Source of the DNA: Cerrena zonata
Lineage: Eukaryota; Basidiomycota; Agaricomycetes; Polyporales; Cerrenaceae
Direction of reading: 5' to 3'
Assembly (NCBI GenBank): GCA_038087015.1
Contig: JASBNA010000045.1
Coordinates: 124,001 to 188,000, forward strand
Length of the DNA stretch: 64,000 nucleotides
Position 1 is the first letter of the stretch. Every line of letters begins with the position of its first letter. Below the pieces are notes generated by a model. That model was not told the DNA's origin. It made no database searches and saw nothing but the letters and a program-made list of their open reading frames with translations. A program made the translations under genes and the position numbers. Below are positions 50,696 through 60,621 of this stretch, in pieces.

Positions 50696-52006
50696 ATGGT
50701 TCTCCCTCATTCTTCAGAGGAGTCACCTAAGAAAACTGTGGGACTTATCACCAGTTTGACAGCAAAGCTTCATCTACCTGAAGATGCAGTGGTTTGCACA
50801 AAGGAGCGTATGAATTGGGACTCATTGAAAAGAACTCCACAGCTTCTTAAACAGAAAGTCAACTTAGGATCGTATACAATCGACGAGGATTTTGATAACT
50901 TAAAAGATAAGCTTGAAGTTGCTAAAAGAAACCTAAAAGCCTTATCTAAGCATATTCATAGCTTCAAAGAGCAATTGTTTCAAAATATAGAGATCGCAAC
51001 TACAATTGCAGAAACTTTAACCCAATTGTATGATCCACTCTTAAGCTTGCCTAAGGCTTTAAAAGCTGATTTGAATGAAAGAATGAAGGTTTCTAAAGGG
51101 AAGGATTACTTATCCTCACTTGATGGAGCTGAAATTACGGAATCTCAAAAGCAAGCGTTTTTAATAGAGTGCAAGATTTGGAAGACCATTGGTGTGTATA
51201 AAAGCTCTATCGACGAAATCCTTCCGGCCATTAAGCCAGAATTGGCTTTACTAGAAGAAGTCATTGATAAGAAAGTGAATGAAGTTTTAAAATTATTTGG
51301 ATTTATTAATAAGCATATTCAAAAAAGAGAATACGTTAAATTGGATTATGATAAGGCGTATAACAATCATGAATCTCTATTGACTAAACAGAAGCAAAAT
51401 GATTTAAGTTTCAAACAATCTCAACAAATATACAGTTTAGCAAGGAAAATGGATCAGCATAAGCAAGAGTATGATAGATTAAATGATTTCTTGAAAGAAG
51501 AACTTTCTTTCTTTTTCAACTTTCTAGATGCTTTTTTGGAACCAATACAAACCATGATATACTTTGTTCAATTAATGGTGATCTACCAGTTTAGTCTCAA
51601 CCTAAATTCATTGCACGGTATATTCGACAGTACACCGGATGAGTTGGGAAAGAAGGATTTTATTGATGTTTTACTTTGTGAGTTTAACGAGAAGAATGAA
51701 AAAGTCTTAAACTCAATTGAAGAATTATTCATTGTGAACTTTAAAAAACAGTACTTTCAAAATTTAGCTTCGTCTTTAGCGACAACCAGCAATATCAAAG
51801 AAGCTAAACTTTACTGTACAATAAAATTTAGTTTCAATGGACAAGAACCGGGAGATCTCGCCGTGCGAGCAGGGGATACTGTCAGACTTATAGACTATGC
51901 TGGCGAGTGGTGGAAAGGAGAGCTCAATGGTGAAACGGGAATCTTTCCAGGAAATTATGTCGTCAAAGAAGACTACGAATTTTTCATGAAGAAAAGCATG
52001 AATTAA
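50696..52006 (+). CDS. BAR and SH3 domain protein of the Rvs167 family
   Basis: Amphiphysin-like protein expected at endocytic sites or the cell cortex. 436 aa. The N-terminal BAR domain (about 40-345) is helical, with a basic surface and segments such as KDKLEVAKRNLKALSKHIHSF, DFNELKEEL-like text and SFFFNFLDAFLEPIQTMIYF. A C-terminal SH3 domain spans about 372-430. Its ALYDY motif is replaced by CTIKFSF, but the binding-face Trp pair (GEWWKGEL) and the closing GIFPGNYV are intact. There is no Pro/Gln-rich linker of the Rvs167 kind. Candida species carry extra Rvs167-like genes (RVS162/RVS163), and this could be one of them, an assignment from memory. Confidence 0.8.
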   Translation: MVLPHSSEESPKKTVGLITSLTAKLHLPEDAVVCTKERMNWDSLKRTPQLLKQKVNLGSYTIDEDFDNLKDKLEVAKRNLKALSKHIHSFKEQLFQNIEIATTIAETLTQLYDPLLSLPKALKADLNERMKVSKGKDYLSSLDGAEITESQKQAFLIECKIWKTIGVYKSSIDEILPAIKPELALLEEVIDKKVNEVLKLFGFINKHIQKREYVKLDYDKAYNNHESLLTKQKQNDLSFKQSQQIYSLARKMDQHKQEYDRLNDFLKEELSFFFNFLDAFLEPIQTMIYFVQLMVIYQFSLNLNSLHGIFDSTPDELGKKDFIDVLLCEFNEKNEKVLNSIEELFIVNFKKQYFQNLASSLATTSNIKEAKLYCTIKFSFNGQEPGDLAVRAGDTVRLIDYAGEWWKGELNGETGIFPGNYVVKEDYEFFMKKSMN

Positions 52007-52092
52007 AAAATGCATAAATGGAATATATAGGGTATCATAAATAATATCGTAATATAAGTCGTCAATCGTTGATTAATTAAGGGGAAACAGAA

Positions 52093-53645
52093 TCAAAAAT
52101 ATTCCTGGTCGATAAATGTAGACCTCTCCCATTTTTTTGCACACATACCCGAGCAAAATTGTCTCTTAATTGGGACATATTTATTTTGTAAGAAATCCCA
52201 CCATTCGATACTTTCAGCCACTGGTTCAACCACGATTCTATCACATTCACTACAGGACTCTTCATATTGACCTTTAGAAATTGCTGATGCAATTACGCTG
52301 TGAAAAATTTTAGGAGTATGTTTTTTCCAATTTTTTGTTTCTTGGTAAGTGACATCGTAATTGGCAATTGCATCAAGACATAAGTTTTTAAAGATGGCAC
52401 TAATTTTTTACTCTCCGATTTCCACCTTAAAGGAGTGAAGTATTTTTTAGTCTTGAACAGGTTTAAAGTAACTGTCTTCACTTCTATAGCATCATCAGAT
52501 ATTTTCATGTAAGGATTTGGACCAGCTCTAAATGTAGAAAGATTAGGTAAATCCAAGATTTGTGGAGGTAAGTATTCTAACTTGTTAGTTCCCAAGGAAA
52601 GATCAACTAGATTTTCCAATTTCGTTATAAGTGGAGGTATTCTTGATAATTTATTTTGACGTAAACCCAAAACATTTAGTTTTGTGAAATTGAATAAAGA
52701 TGGAGGTAATTCGTCGATTTTATTATTCGTGAGATATAACTGGTAAGAATTTTGTGTAGGAGCATCGAAATCAAAAATCACTAAGTTATCAAAGTCCTTA
52801 ATTTCTTCGGGGATTTGTCGTATTCCCAATCCTTCTAAATGGATAGTAGTGTTCATATCTTCGAAAGCACCGATTACAATTTGTCTTGCGTTTTCATGAA
52901 CTTGCCTTTGCTGTTCTTCGTACTCTTCAGTATCCAAATTTTTATCAGTAGATGGACAATTGGTAGTAGCCTTGAATCTATTGAATTGGTCAATCCCGAA
53001 GTCGGCATCAGAACTCATATTTTCAAGACGGGATCTTTTTTTCTTAGATGATAACTCATATCTTAAAGATTTAGCACTATTGGGCTTGTGATCATTCAAA
53101 TCAAGTTCATGGTATTCTTGGTGGTTGATTTCACTCGGAAAATTATGGGTTGGGGAATCTGGAACATTATAATCAGATGTCCCAATGTCAAACTCGGAAT
53201 GTATCTGAGGTTCCAAAGTTGGACTACTCGGTAAGTGAGACCAGGTTTTCTTGCCAAAGCCGGGATCGGGGTGATTTGATTCTGATGTTCTGTCAAACCC
53301 ATCTTTATAGTCTCTGGATTTGAATTCTTCACCATCAGTATCCTCGTCAGTCTTCGAATCTCCATCGATCAATGTTGGATCGTCGCCAAAATCATTGAAA
53401 AAAGTATCTCTTCTTTTGATATCATCCTTCTCATTAAAACTTTCTCCCATTTTACGCTTCAAACCGGGATGAACTTTCAAAATAGGGCCTTTTCGTTTGG
53501 TTTCGGGAGTAACCCTCGTGTGATACATACTGCTAGCATTTTCATCAATGATCTTTCGGTTTCTGGGAGTTGTGTTCAATGGCACCTTCTCATCAAATGA
53601 TGATGTCGAGAATGCAAATGGAAGTAAAGGGTTATTCTTGTCCAT
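52093..53645 (-). CDS. Leucine-rich-repeat protein with cysteine-rich C-terminal tail, one indel
   Basis: The ATG at 53645 (MDKNNPLLPF) is the start, since the frame runs upstream only to a TTG. The N-terminal half is disordered and basic/acidic. Leucine-rich repeats occupy about 285-395 (LPPSLFNFTKLNVLGLRQNK, LSRIPPLITKLENLVDLSLG, LEYLPPQILDLPNLSTFRAG). The frame breaks at a T5 run (plus 52385-52389), where one more base converts a short nonsense tail into a coherent one: LKNLCLDAIANYDVTY, then CSECDRIVVEPVAESIEWWD, RQFCSGMCAKKW, ending FIDQEYF at 52093. The four cysteines (CxxC...CxxxC) suggest a zinc knuckle, as in fungal LRR proteins of unknown role. About 517 aa. Confidence 0.82.
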
Positions 53646-54320
53646 TTTGAATGTCAATTACCTAGGACTCAAGACTAGAACTAGAAAAGCTTTTAGAATT
53701 GTTTGAGCTTAAATTTGATTTTGATTTGTAAAACGTAAACATCAAAAAAAAAAAAAAAAGAAAATGAAAAAATCCGCGTTCTTTTTTTTTTTTAGGTCTC
53801 GTTTTGGAAGAAAGTTCCAAAGCAAGAGACGGCCAACTCTAGTTCCTGATTGGCTCAAGGACAACCCAGAGATGGGGGAGATACCAATACTGGAGTATCG
53901 ATAAGTAGAAATAATGTGCTAGCCAATGTGAAATTAGTGACGAGCGAGACGAGGTGGATGATCTACTGCTTCTTTATTAATGGATTCTTTGCTAGAGAGC
54001 CATGGTTCGCTTGGGTATTGAGTGAGCTTAACTATCGCGGTCAGTTAGCCCGACTGGTAGTGTATGTAAATGGTGTTCTGTATTTTAGCTGGGTGTAAGT
54101 GTATTCTAGTTGAGTGGAACGGCCGTACTTTTGCTTTAACTTAGCTCTTGCTTTAACGTAATCTGTGGTGCCGTCACTCTAAGTGTGTATTGGTTACAAA
54201 CTGAATTGTTCCCCCAGGAGATCAGGCTATATATATCCATCTCTGGTTTTCTATATTCCAGAAGCGTATATGAGTGAAGAGACAAAAAGAAGAGACAATT
54301 AAAATGGCTGCAAAAAAGAA
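53646..54320. other. Gene-free interval upstream of the LRR gene
   Basis: 675 bases between the LRR start and tRNA-Gln. A runs and a T13 run lie at 53743-53794. An 82-codon open frame at 53850-54098 has an unconvincing composition and is not annotated. I saw no LTR boundary. Confidence 0.35.
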
Positions 54321-54392
54321 AGGTCTTACCCGGATTCGAACCGGGGTTGTTCGGATCAAAACCGAAAGTGATAACCACTACACTATAAAACC
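54321..54392 (-). tRNA. tRNA-Gln(UUG)
   Basis: The minus strand gives GGTTTTATAGTGTAGTGGTT at the 5' end and ends GGGTAAGACCT. Acceptor strands GGTTTTA and TAAGACC pair fully, the anticodon stem is TTCGG/CCGAA with loop TTTTGAT (anticodon UUG), and the T loop is GGTTCGAATCC. No intron. Nearly identical to the S. cerevisiae tRNA-Gln sequence as I recall it. Confidence 0.97.
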
Positions 54393-55057
54393 GTTTTTAT
54401 GACTGAAAAATATGTAAAATAAATATGTTAGTATGTTTTTCACATGGTATCAAAATGCTATTAAGTTTTGAAGGAAAAAAAAAAAATGAAGGCTTTATAT
54501 TTTCTGTTTTGAGTATTTGTTTATCGTGCATCTTGTTTTCGTGATTTTGAAAATTACGTATTTATTATTTTCTAATCGCTTGGATTTTTATGGTGATTTT
54601 TTTTTTCAATATTTAATGTGCTGGCGCCTTTGAAAACATATTGAGCAGTAGAAGAAACTAGTAGCATCAAAATGCTGAGCAGCAGTCTCAGTAGTCTGGC
54701 CAGTTTGAATTGCTCAAGAAACTTTGTGACATCCAAGGCCTTTTGCTTACACTAATAAAAGTTTAGGCGTAACCCATGCTGAACATATAATCATTTAGGT
54801 GCCCATATTTGAACGCATATAATGAGTCTGCTTCCGTTCAAACAATTTATTTGAGCTATTCTTACTTGGTTGATGCAGTGTGGATCAAGCAGGTATGAAA
54901 ATTAAAATCAGTTTCGTTGGTAAAACTTATCTCTGGCAATAAAATACATTCAGCTTTTTAAAGTTTTCTCAAATTTTTAAATATTCTCTACAAATTTGAA
55001 AAAAACTATCATTATGTAAATGTTATTATTCAAAGTACTCTAGATGATATATATTAA
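54393..55057. other. Gene-free AT-rich interval
   Basis: 665 bases between tRNA-Gln and the 3' end of PRP2. I found no open frame, tRNA or clear repeat. Intervals beside tRNAs are common retroelement targets, but no LTR is recognisable. Confidence 0.35.
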
Positions 55058-57784
55058 TCACTTACGACGTTTACTTTCTAAAGATTCTAACTCTTTTGCA
55101 CTATAGTAATGTGGTGCTAGCTCACTTAACCACTTTTCATCTATCAACATGCAATTCCTCATATACTCCTTACTTGTTAAAACTAGCTCATGATACAACA
55201 TGAGTTTGGGAGGTGGTTTCACCGAGTGTAAGGATGATGAAGGATGTATGAAAATAGGCTGGTTTTTCTTCAACGAACGATACGAGTCACCCATCTTGGA
55301 TAATCTTGCGATATGCGGGAAGAATCCAGAGGTAATGGCTTTTTGAATTTTCATAGTCTTATTTTCTGTCAGATCATCCTTATCTGTTTCAATTCCTATC
55401 CTATTACATAATCTCGACAATTGTTCTCTAATATCTCTGGCCCTTTTCAAAGCTTTATACTGTATGAAATGGTCTTGACACCAGATATTCGAATATCCAG
55501 TTTCAACCCATTGCTCCCAAATATTCAATAATGTCAAATGATCCCCAAATTCCTGATTAAAAGCTTCTTTCTTTTTGTCAGCCTGTTCCTTCTTGTCCTT
55601 GGGTCTATAAAAAAGACTTGAACTTTCCGATAGTAATGAAATAATACTTATTATCGCATCACTAACACCATAATCAGCACTCTTGATTAAACATTTGGAA
55701 AACATTGGATCAATAGGAAATTCAGCCATTTTCCGCCCTGTTTTAGTCAAGTTTCCTCTCGAGTTTAAAGCACCAAGAGCATACAATAAGTCTAACGCTT
55801 TCATAAGAGTATTCGGGCTAGGTGGATCCATGAAATCAAAACCAATTAAATCTGTGATTCCTAATGAAAGTAACATTAACACGATGGAAGTTAGATTTAC
55901 CCTAAGAATTTCAGGTGTTGGATTAGATTGTAATTCATTATAAAAAGACCATTTAGTATATAATCTAAAACACTTCCCTGGTCCAACTCTACCGGCTCTA
56001 CCAGCTCTTTGATCAGCAGATGCTCTGGAACAAGGAACAACAACTAAGCTTTCCATTCCAGTACTCGGATTATAAACATTCTCTTTAACATAACCCGGAT
56101 CTATAACATATGCTATACCATCAATAGTGATAGAAGTTTCGGCAATGTTAGTCGCTAAAACGACTTTTCGGGAATCTGAAGGTGTAGGTTCGAAAATTCT
56201 TTTTTGTAAATCTGGAGGTAAGTTTGCATAGATAGGAGCCACTATTAAATCATTTATCAGGTTTCCTAGTTTTTCACGAGCCTCATTTAAAGCTTCCTCC
56301 ATAGATTCAATCTCTTCTTGACCAGTGAGGAACACAAGAATATCACCTTGCATATCTTGAGTTGTATGAATTTGAAAAATGGTAGTTATAGCCGCTTGAA
56401 TATAATTTGCTTCAGGATTTTTAGTGTAATGGATTTCAACTGGAAAGCGACGCCCAGGGATATTGAAAATCGGTGCTCCATTGAAAAAGTCAGAGAATTT
56501 TTTAGCGTTAATAGTAGCAGATGCAACAATTAACTTAAGGTCAGGCCGTATTTTTATGATGTCTTTCAAGAGACTCAAAATAATCTCAGTTGAAACTGTT
56601 CTTTCATGAGCTTCATCAATCATAATAGCCCCATATTTCAGCAATTCAGGATCAGTTAAAAATTCTCTCAAAAGCATACCATCAGTTAAATACTTTACTA
56701 TTGTCAGAGGACTCGAATTGTCATCAAATCTAACATTGTAACCAACTTCTTCACCTAGTTTACAACCCATTTCATCAGACACTCTTGCAGCGACAGAGGT
56801 TGCTGCAACTCTACGAGGTTGAGTACAGCCAATGATAAGTTTTTCGCCATTTTTACCTTTAGAATATCCAGCTTCATTAAGGTATTGTGGTAATTGGGTT
56901 GTCTTACCTGAACCAGTTTCACCGACCACGATCAAAATTTGGTGTTTTTCGACTGACTGCAAAAATGAATCCCGGAGTTTATAGACTGGTAAAGACATTC
57001 TAGTTTCCCTTATATCGTGTCTTTTAGAATCCACATTCTCCTCAACTTCTTCTTCATCACCCGAGAGTCCATCTTCATCATCAGTAAATTCAACAAACTG
57101 AGAATCATCAAAAACGAACTCATAATCTTTTTGGTCAGCTAATTGTATCTGATCCGACTTTTCTTGCGATATCCCCGTTATATTTTGAGCTTTTTTCAAC
57201 TGATCTAATTCCCACTGATTTTCATAGCGGTTTTTTTTTTCATAATCCTTGTTTTTCGAAAATCCTTCCGAGCCTTGTGAATCATCATATTTTGACTTTG
57301 CATTAAGCGTTTCGTATTTACGTTTCCTATCTATTTTACCTTCATGAGTAACATACTCCGACGGTAAGTTATATAGATTATCGATATTAGAAACATTTTC
57401 TGATAACTCTTCTCGTTCCTTCATTAAGTTATAAGCCTTCAATTTATGGCTATACTCTTCTCGTTCTTTTGAGGTAAGGTCTGCTTTGGTAGATAGATCT
57501 TTCAATTCATTTTCGAGTTCTTTTAACTTGGTATCGAATCTTCTTTTTAAATACTGTTTTCTAGACTGTATTCTAGCCTGATCAAAGTCTATCTCTTGGT
57601 TTGAATTTGATTGTCGAACTGTAGACAGTGCTGGTTCAGACTCCAGGATTGAGACAGGATTAGATTCGGAGATGGGTTTCTGTGATTCTACTTCTTCCGG
57701 TGAAGCTGCTTCATCTTCCCACTCACTGTCATACTGTCTTCGTCTATGCCTGGCTTTCCCCGATTGTATATTGGATTGTTCCAT
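55058..57784 (-). CDS. PRP2: DEAH-box splicing helicase, Prp2 type
   Basis: RNA-dependent ATPase that remodels the spliceosome before the first catalytic step. 908 aa (S. cerevisiae Prp2, 876). The charged N-terminal region contains coiled-coil stretches (LKELENELKDLSTKADLTSKE) and YEFVFDDSQFVEF, which resembles the segment before the helicase core in DHX16/Prp2. The core shows Walker A GETGSGKTT (288-296), the MIDEAHERT box, SATINAKKF, LVFLTGQEEIE-type motif IV, TNIAETSITIDG and QRAGRAGRVGPG. The helicase-associated and OB domains follow, ending with YHELVLTSKEYMRNCM and APHYYSAKEL. Prp16, Prp22 and Prp43 are less likely given the N-terminal sequence and size. Confidence 0.87.
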   Translation of the reverse strand: MEQSNIQSGKARHRRRQYDSEWEDEAASPEEVESQKPISESNPVSILESEPALSTVRQSNSNQEIDFDQARIQSRKQYLKRRFDTKLKELENELKDLSTKADLTSKEREEYSHKLKAYNLMKEREELSENVSNIDNLYNLPSEYVTHEGKIDRKRKYETLNAKSKYDDSQGSEGFSKNKDYEKKNRYENQWELDQLKKAQNITGISQEKSDQIQLADQKDYEFVFDDSQFVEFTDDEDGLSGDEEEVEENVDSKRHDIRETRMSLPVYKLRDSFLQSVEKHQILIVVGETGSGKTTQLPQYLNEAGYSKGKNGEKLIIGCTQPRRVAATSVAARVSDEMGCKLGEEVGYNVRFDDNSSPLTIVKYLTDGMLLREFLTDPELLKYGAIMIDEAHERTVSTEIILSLLKDIIKIRPDLKLIVASATINAKKFSDFFNGAPIFNIPGRRFPVEIHYTKNPEANYIQAAITTIFQIHTTQDMQGDILVFLTGQEEIESMEEALNEAREKLGNLINDLIVAPIYANLPPDLQKRIFEPTPSDSRKVVLATNIAETSITIDGIAYVIDPGYVKENVYNPSTGMESLVVVPCSRASADQRAGRAGRVGPGKCFRLYTKWSFYNELQSNPTPEILRVNLTSIVLMLLSLGITDLIGFDFMDPPSPNTLMKALDLLYALGALNSRGNLTKTGRKMAEFPIDPMFSKCLIKSADYGVSDAIISIISLLSESSSLFYRPKDKKEQADKKKEAFNQEFGDHLTLLNIWEQWVETGYSNIWCQDHFIQYKALKRARDIREQLSRLCNRIGIETDKDDLTENKTMKIQKAITSGFFPHIARLSKMGDSYRSLKKNQPIFIHPSSSLHSVKPPPKLMLYHELVLTSKEYMRNCMLIDEKWLSELAPHYYSAKELESLESKRRK

Positions 57785-57976
57785 TGATTAGATGAGCTCA
57801 GAGTAGTTGAAAAGTAGTACGCAGTTTTCAGTTTGCCCTAAAAATTAGGTTTTTGCATTTTTAGTACTGAAAAAAAAAAAATTCGAAGATCATCTCAAGA
57901 AGACTTGGGCCCCCAGTACAACCAGGAAACCTTTTTAGGTTATTACTTTGAGCTAGACTATACGAGTGCGATCCAA

Positions 57977-59557
57977 ATGTCTTTAGATCAACCAATAGAA
58001 AAGAGAGGGAGAAGATCCTCACGTATAGCACCGGATCACGAAGATTCGTTTTTCACTCCGAGTCCAATGCATTCTGATAAGAACATGAAAGTTCAGGAAT
58101 CAGATAAAAGAATTCATTCACAACATAATAAGGATGAATCTGATATATATATACCACCATGGACCGAACCTTATATCATTGGGGTCGCTGGGAATTCAGG
58201 ATCCGGGAAAACATCAATATCACAGAAGGTTATTCAAGAATTGAATCAACCATGGACTGTTTTATTATCATTTGATAATTTTTATAAGCCATTGACTCCA
58301 GAAGAATCGGTAAAGGCTTTCAAAAACGAGTTTGATTTTGATACACCAACATCCTTAGATTTAGATTTATTAGTTGAAACAGTGAAGAATTTGAAAAAGG
58401 GTAATAAGACCGAAATCCCGGTGTATTCGTTTGCTAAACATGCAAGAACCGACAAAAAAACCACCATTTATGGAGCCAATGTTATTATCATTGAAGGAAT
58501 TTATGCATTATATGATCAAAGATTATTAGACTTGATGGATATAAAAGTTTATGTTGATACTGATTTAGATATCTGTTTGTCACGTAGATTAACTAGAGAT
58601 ATTTTATTTAGAGGACGTGATTTATCAGGAGCAATGAAACAATGGGAAACATTTGTTAAACCTAATGCAGTTAGACACGTTAACCCAACCATGAATAACG
58701 CTGATTTGATTATACCAAGAGGATTAGATAATTTAACTGCCATTAACTTAATGATTAAACATATACAAAAACAATTAAGTATTAAATCCACATTACATTT
58801 GAAAAGATTGAAACAATTAGGGATTAGAAAAGAATTTAAAATTGAAGATTTTGCTAAGAATGTTACAGTTTTACCTAATAATAATCACACAAGGGGAATT
58901 CATTCGATATTATTTAATGAAAATACTGAAAGGTCAGACTTTATATTTTATTTTGATCGTATATCGATATTAATAATTGAAAATGCAATTGATCAATTAA
59001 CAAATTATGAACCGATTACTATAACAACTGGTACTAATTACGAATTCCAAGGTATTAAACCCAAAGAAGAAGTTATTGCAGTTAATATCATTAGATCAGG
59101 AGATTGCTTTATGAATTCAATTAAAAAAACATTTCCAGAAATCACTATTGGTAAATTACTTATACAAAGTGATTCATTAACTGGAGAACCACAACTTCAT
59201 ACTGAGTCATTACCTAAAAGAATAGATTTAATACCAAATAAGAAATTTTTCTTATTTGATGCTCAAATTATAAGTGGAGCTGCTGCTATTATGGCAATTC
59301 AAGTTTTAATTGACCATAAAACTAATCCTTGTGATATAGTATTATGTTCTTATTTATGTACTGAAATTGGATTAAGAAGAATCTTGAATGTTTTTCCTAA
59401 AGTTAATATAGTAATTGGTAAATTAAGTTCAATTGACGAAGAAGCTAATTCTACTAATAATCATGAAAAGAAATGGTATAATGAGGAAGGATTTAAAGAT
59501 ACTGATTGGCATTTCAGAACTCGTTTTATTGATTCGTTATACTTTGGTACAGAATAA
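57977..59557 (+). CDS. URK1: Uridine/cytidine kinase
   Basis: Phosphorylates uridine and cytidine in pyrimidine salvage. 526 aa. The frame extends upstream only to a TTG, and the ATG at 57977 (MSLDQPIEKR) fits the family. The P-loop GVAGNSGSGKTS is at 69-80, then SFDNFYKPLTPEE, the substrate segment FDFDTPTSLDLDLL, EIPVYSFAKHART, IIEGIYALYD, and the lid SRRLTRDILFRGRD. The C-terminal half resembles a uracil phosphoribosyltransferase-like domain (GTNYEFQGI, IIRSGDCFM, PKRIDLIPNKKFFLFDAQIISGAAAIMAI summarised), as in yeast Urk1 and animal UCK-like proteins. It is divergent from PRP2 across 192 bases. Confidence 0.94.
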   Translation: MSLDQPIEKRGRRSSRIAPDHEDSFFTPSPMHSDKNMKVQESDKRIHSQHNKDESDIYIPPWTEPYIIGVAGNSGSGKTSISQKVIQELNQPWTVLLSFDNFYKPLTPEESVKAFKNEFDFDTPTSLDLDLLVETVKNLKKGNKTEIPVYSFAKHARTDKKTTIYGANVIIIEGIYALYDQRLLDLMDIKVYVDTDLDICLSRRLTRDILFRGRDLSGAMKQWETFVKPNAVRHVNPTMNNADLIIPRGLDNLTAINLMIKHIQKQLSIKSTLHLKRLKQLGIRKEFKIEDFAKNVTVLPNNNHTRGIHSILFNENTERSDFIFYFDRISILIIENAIDQLTNYEPITITTGTNYEFQGIKPKEEVIAVNIIRSGDCFMNSIKKTFPEITIGKLLIQSDSLTGEPQLHTESLPKRIDLIPNKKFFLFDAQIISGAAAIMAIQVLIDHKTNPCDIVLCSYLCTEIGLRRILNVFPKVNIVIGKLSSIDEEANSTNNHEKKWYNEEGFKDTDWHFRTRFIDSLYFGTE

Positions 59558-59614
59558 AATGCTACATTTTTTATATAGTAAGACAGGTATATTATTATTC
59601 GTAACGACATAAAA

Positions 59615-60190
59615 TTAAGAATGAAGAGAGTCATCGATATATTTTGGATTTTGAAATCTCAACGAAACCGAAGGTTTCCGATGATGATTTCTAAAAGTAT
59701 TTGTATTTATTTCAATTTGACCATCAGTAAAATATCGACATGTATTAGTATTAGGTTCTGGTAATGAAGAGCGACGGCAGTGAATCTTTTGATGTAAACT
59801 ATTTAGATCACAAATAGAGTATTTACTTGCCTCATTACCATTCAGAGTACGGATTGAAGCCAGTGGAATCGAATCAGATAATGATTTTGCTTTTCTTAAA
59901 GGAGGCACCGAATTGGGCCTCAAGCTAGTTGAATTTAACAAATTAACTGAACAAGTAGAAGAAGACGTAGAAATTGGCTCTTTTTGCAAACAAGGAGTCG
60001 ACTTATCAATATGAGAATGTGACAAATCAACCAAAAATGCTGTCAATGGTTGATTTGACACGCTTCTTGGTGATTCTCTATATGAATCGGGATATGAATT
60101 GGTGCCAGCAGATTCAACTGCCAATGAAAACCTTTTACGATTATTGTTATGATTATTATTGTTAGTATGATTGCTTGTAATTGAAGTCAT
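59615..60190 (-). CDS. Uncharacterised 191-residue Ser/Asn-rich protein
   Basis: Not recognised. Begins MTSITSNHTNNNNHNNNRKR and is polar throughout, without a membrane segment or predicted fold. It has basic-Ser patches that could be kinase or 14-3-3 sites (RKRFSLA, LRKAKSLSDS, CRRSSLPEP, HRKPSVSLRF). These repeated R-x-x-S motifs are the most distinctive feature and suggest a phosphoregulated disordered protein (inference). Its stop codon lies 57 bases from that of URK1 (convergent). Codon use is ordinary for the window. Confidence 0.55.
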   Translation of the reverse strand: MTSITSNHTNNNNHNNNRKRFSLAVESAGTNSYPDSYRESPRSVSNQPLTAFLVDLSHSHIDKSTPCLQKEPISTSSSTCSVNLLNSTSLRPNSVPPLRKAKSLSDSIPLASIRTLNGNEASKYSICDLNSLHQKIHCRRSSLPEPNTNTCRYFTDGQIEINTNTFRNHHRKPSVSLRFQNPKYIDDSLHS

Positions 60191-60621
60191 GATTCAAAGT
60201 TCAACAACAAGTACATTATCCATAGATGATATCCATAAAAAACCATCAACAAAGGACTGATCTTCTTGTATTTATACAAATTCCAGAGGGCTACTCCTTA
60301 CAGGCCCATCGCCTGACTTTTTCACTTTTTGTAGGGTCTTTAAATCTCGCTAACAAAACAAAAAAAAATGCTAACAAAACAAAAAAAACTGCTAACAAAA
60401 AAATAGCAAAAAAAGATTTTGTGGGGATAGGAACCTTGTTGCGGAATTCAAGGTTTAGCAGCAAACGGGAAGCGTGTTTGATTGTTCTAGGTAAGGCTGT
60501 TAATACATAAAGGTAACGTTGCTTGGGTCAATTGTAGAGTGGACGTTAGATCAATAGCATGGTGATACAGATAAAACTAATATACAAACTTTTATTAAAT
60601 AAATAGAGGGTTGCAAAATTG
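60191..60621. other. Intergenic region with 21-bp A-rich repeats
   Basis: 431 bases between the 59615-60190 gene and the ALT1 stop. Two 21-bp copies of GCTAACAAAACAAAAAAAA plus two bases, and a shortened third copy, lie at 60349-60407. Open frames here are read-through of the repeat and are not annotated. Confidence 0.6.

Noticed and set aside
53850..54098. 82-codon plus-strand open frame
   Set aside because: Composition is unlike the neighbouring genes, there is no family resemblance, and it lies in a tRNA-flanking interval.
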